Made by a program: the position numbers and the translations under genes. 64,000 nt of DNA from Straminergon stramineum. Its lineage: Eukaryota; Streptophyta; Bryopsida; Hypnales; Calliergonaceae. The stretch spans positions 2,916,501 through 2,980,500 of the forward strand of contig OY987271.1 in assembly GCA_963920665.1 (NCBI GenBank), read 5' to 3'. Below, one piece after another: positions 62,061-64,000 of this stretch; within the stretch, counting starts at the first letter, position 1; every line of letters starts with the position of its first letter. The notes under the pieces were generated by a model that was not told where the DNA came from, did no database searches, and worked only from the letters and a program-made list of their open reading frames with translations.

Positions 62061-64000
62061 GGGGGGGGGGGAGTGTCAGAGTCTGAGAATTACAGACACG
62101 GCAATGACCGACTTCAAGCTTGACGGCATCCCTCTCTTCCAACTCGACCACTATCAAACACTCCGACAAGATTTGTAGGCTCCAATGTTGAACATATGCA
62201 AGTAATTGGGGACCCAATTCCAAGAAGGATTGTAATGGGTATGATTACCTTAACCCTCAAAGGATGTTGAGGACCATAAGTGAACCTTCAATGCATGACC
62301 TCATATCCCCTTTTTGGTTAAATAATAGAAGCATTTTGGTGATGCCCTTGGTTATAGAGGCGACATCCTTCAAGGATTAACCCTAGAATGATGCTATGGA
62401 CTGAAATTGTCCGATGAATGACAAAGGATATCTCTATAGTAGACAGAGAAGCAATTCTTCATCTATTGTTTTTATGGTGGGAGGTGGGGGCATGTAGAAT
62501 CTTCTTAAGAATGAATTAGCCCTCATTGTAGGCCTTTTTTTTTATAAGAAGTAAAGAGATTCCATTAGAGCAAAAATTAAGAGCATCGTTCCAAGGTGAA
62601 CCTCTTTAAAACAAGGACACAAAGCTTCATCTTAGTTCAAAGTAGCGCATGACATAAGAAGTGGATTATTTCTTTAATTCCTAATACTACTATGATGTTT
62701 TGAGGCCTCAAATTGCTCAAAAATACTTGTACCTAATGCAAGGCTAAAATATTCATCTTTGTTTATTATCTAAGAAATCCAACCATAGGTTCCTTTTCGT
62801 TAACTTGTTCAAGTACATCCTTCCCAAATTTTAGAGTGAAAAACACCTCCCATTACATGTTCATGTATCTAAACTTTCAAAAGTAATTTTTCTTTGCCCT
62901 TTCCAAAGAAAAAGTTTTGTATTTCAACATTTTTACAAAAAACTATGAGTGTCCTATAACTTGTGCAACTTAGCCAATATATGAGGAAATGGATTGAGAA
63001 AACATGAAAATGATTTCAACCAAAAATCCTTTTTTCTTCATCTTTGAAGAAATTATAAAGTGGGAGGTACGTGGTACATGATGAAAGAAAAATCTAAATT
63101 GCTAATAAGATTAACAAGAAATTGTCAATCTCAACGGTAAGAATGTTCTAGTAACCAACATCTAGATTTGTTTTTATTTGGAAATCTTCAAAATTGAGTT
63201 CAAAAAACAACTACTATATGGTTTTTTCTCTACCTTTATTGCCCACAAAATAAAAATCTTTTTAACTTGCAAGTTAATAATCAAAATGGAATAGTTTCAA
63301 TATTTTGGAGTAGATTTCAATTCATAAAATGGAATGAAATTAATCCTTATTTTTGTAGAATATAATTTTGGTTTCCACATGGATATTGAAATATAATTAA
63401 AGAAACCTTATAACCTTTGAAATACTTATGAGAATGATGTGAGACAAAAGCTTCACATGTAGATTGGGATGCATGATTAGCATCCATCCAAAATATTTCA
63501 AACAAAGAAAAATTCAAAGTGGTCTCTTTAGTCAATCAAGGATTAAACCTTTTTGAGGTTATGATTTGTACCTAGCAAATCATTATCTTCAAAATAATTT
63601 GGTGGTGTAAGAAAATAGTGAGGATACTAACTTTTGAGCTTGGCTCCAACATCAATACTCTAAACGATGAACAAAAAACTTCAAGGCCATGTTTTATTTC
63701 ATTCAACAAAATTAATAATTGAATCTTTTTAAAACCACCTTTTTCTAAGACCAATTTTATGAAACAAAGGTAAATAATATAATCCTACAAAATATGAGCA
63801 AATTTCAATAAAAGATTAAGGTATTAAAGGTTTCAAACCACAAGGGGAAGAATGATGGATTCTTTTCTTTTTATATATTTTCACCTTTTGTATGAAAAAA
63901 ACTTCAACTAGGACACAAATATTTATTCTCACAAGAATGACATATATTAATAGGCTATAAATTATAATCCCTTTTTCATTACCTTTCGAGTTTAGACCTT
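62061..64000. other. AT-rich gene-free block at the right edge
   Basis: Composition turns AT-rich and CG-poor after about 62,230 and stays so to the end of the window. No coding region is recognisable. A partial short TIR element lies at 62383-62500. Confidence 0.6.
62383..62500 (+). mobile_element. Short TIR element, copy 6 (partial)
   Basis: The left end GGATTAACCCTAGAATGATG and the interior TCCGATGAATGACAAAGGAT match the family. The right half is missing or too diverged. Confidence 0.5.

Overview
This window reads as nuclear DNA of a land plant, most likely a bryophyte (moss or liverwort). Genes are split by many short GT-AG introns, coding composition is balanced, and all recognisable proteins are plant-type eukaryotic ones: a VPS13 lipid-transfer protein, a p24-delta cargo receptor and WAPL. 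The bryophyte call is inference from gene architecture and from two protein families I cannot place. I cannot name a genus. No prokaryotic, organellar or viral genes are evident.

Layout: (1) 284-22730, minus strand: the 5' two thirds of a giant VPS13 gene. I could trace 46 phase-consistent coding exons (2,806 codons); the 3' end lies off the left edge. (2) 23.6-28.0 kb: AT-rich, strongly CpG-poor, gene-free DNA. (3) 28990-34401, plus: an 11-exon coiled-coil protein of about 1,036 residues with Trp-centred motifs that resemble centrin-binding Sfi1 repeats, family not recognised. It converges on (4) 34707-36589, minus: a complete 211-residue p24-delta ER-Golgi cargo receptor. (5) 37.0-44.1 kb: a second AT-rich, CpG-poor block. 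(6) 45445-51959, plus: a cohesin-release factor WAPL, 14 coding exons, about 929 residues, behind a long pyrimidine-rich leader. (7) 52.4-54.25 kb: a third AT-rich block. (8) 54.26-62.06 kb: a direct duplication holding two minus-strand two-exon paralogues that encode membrane-anchored proteins with an AP2-like segment and a glutamine-rich or coiled-coil tail. (9) 62.1-64 kb: more AT-rich DNA.

The genes do not form an operon-like pathway; they are independent eukaryotic units. VPS13 and p24 both act at the endomembrane system, WAPL acts on chromatin. The most notable material is the tandem pair of apparently lineage-specific membrane/AP2-like genes, the Sfi1-like coiled-coil gene, and a dispersed family of short elements with GTTAACCCTTAA-type inverted ends. 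Two copies of that family sit head to head in the intron of one paralogue, and the other paralogue keeps the empty site.
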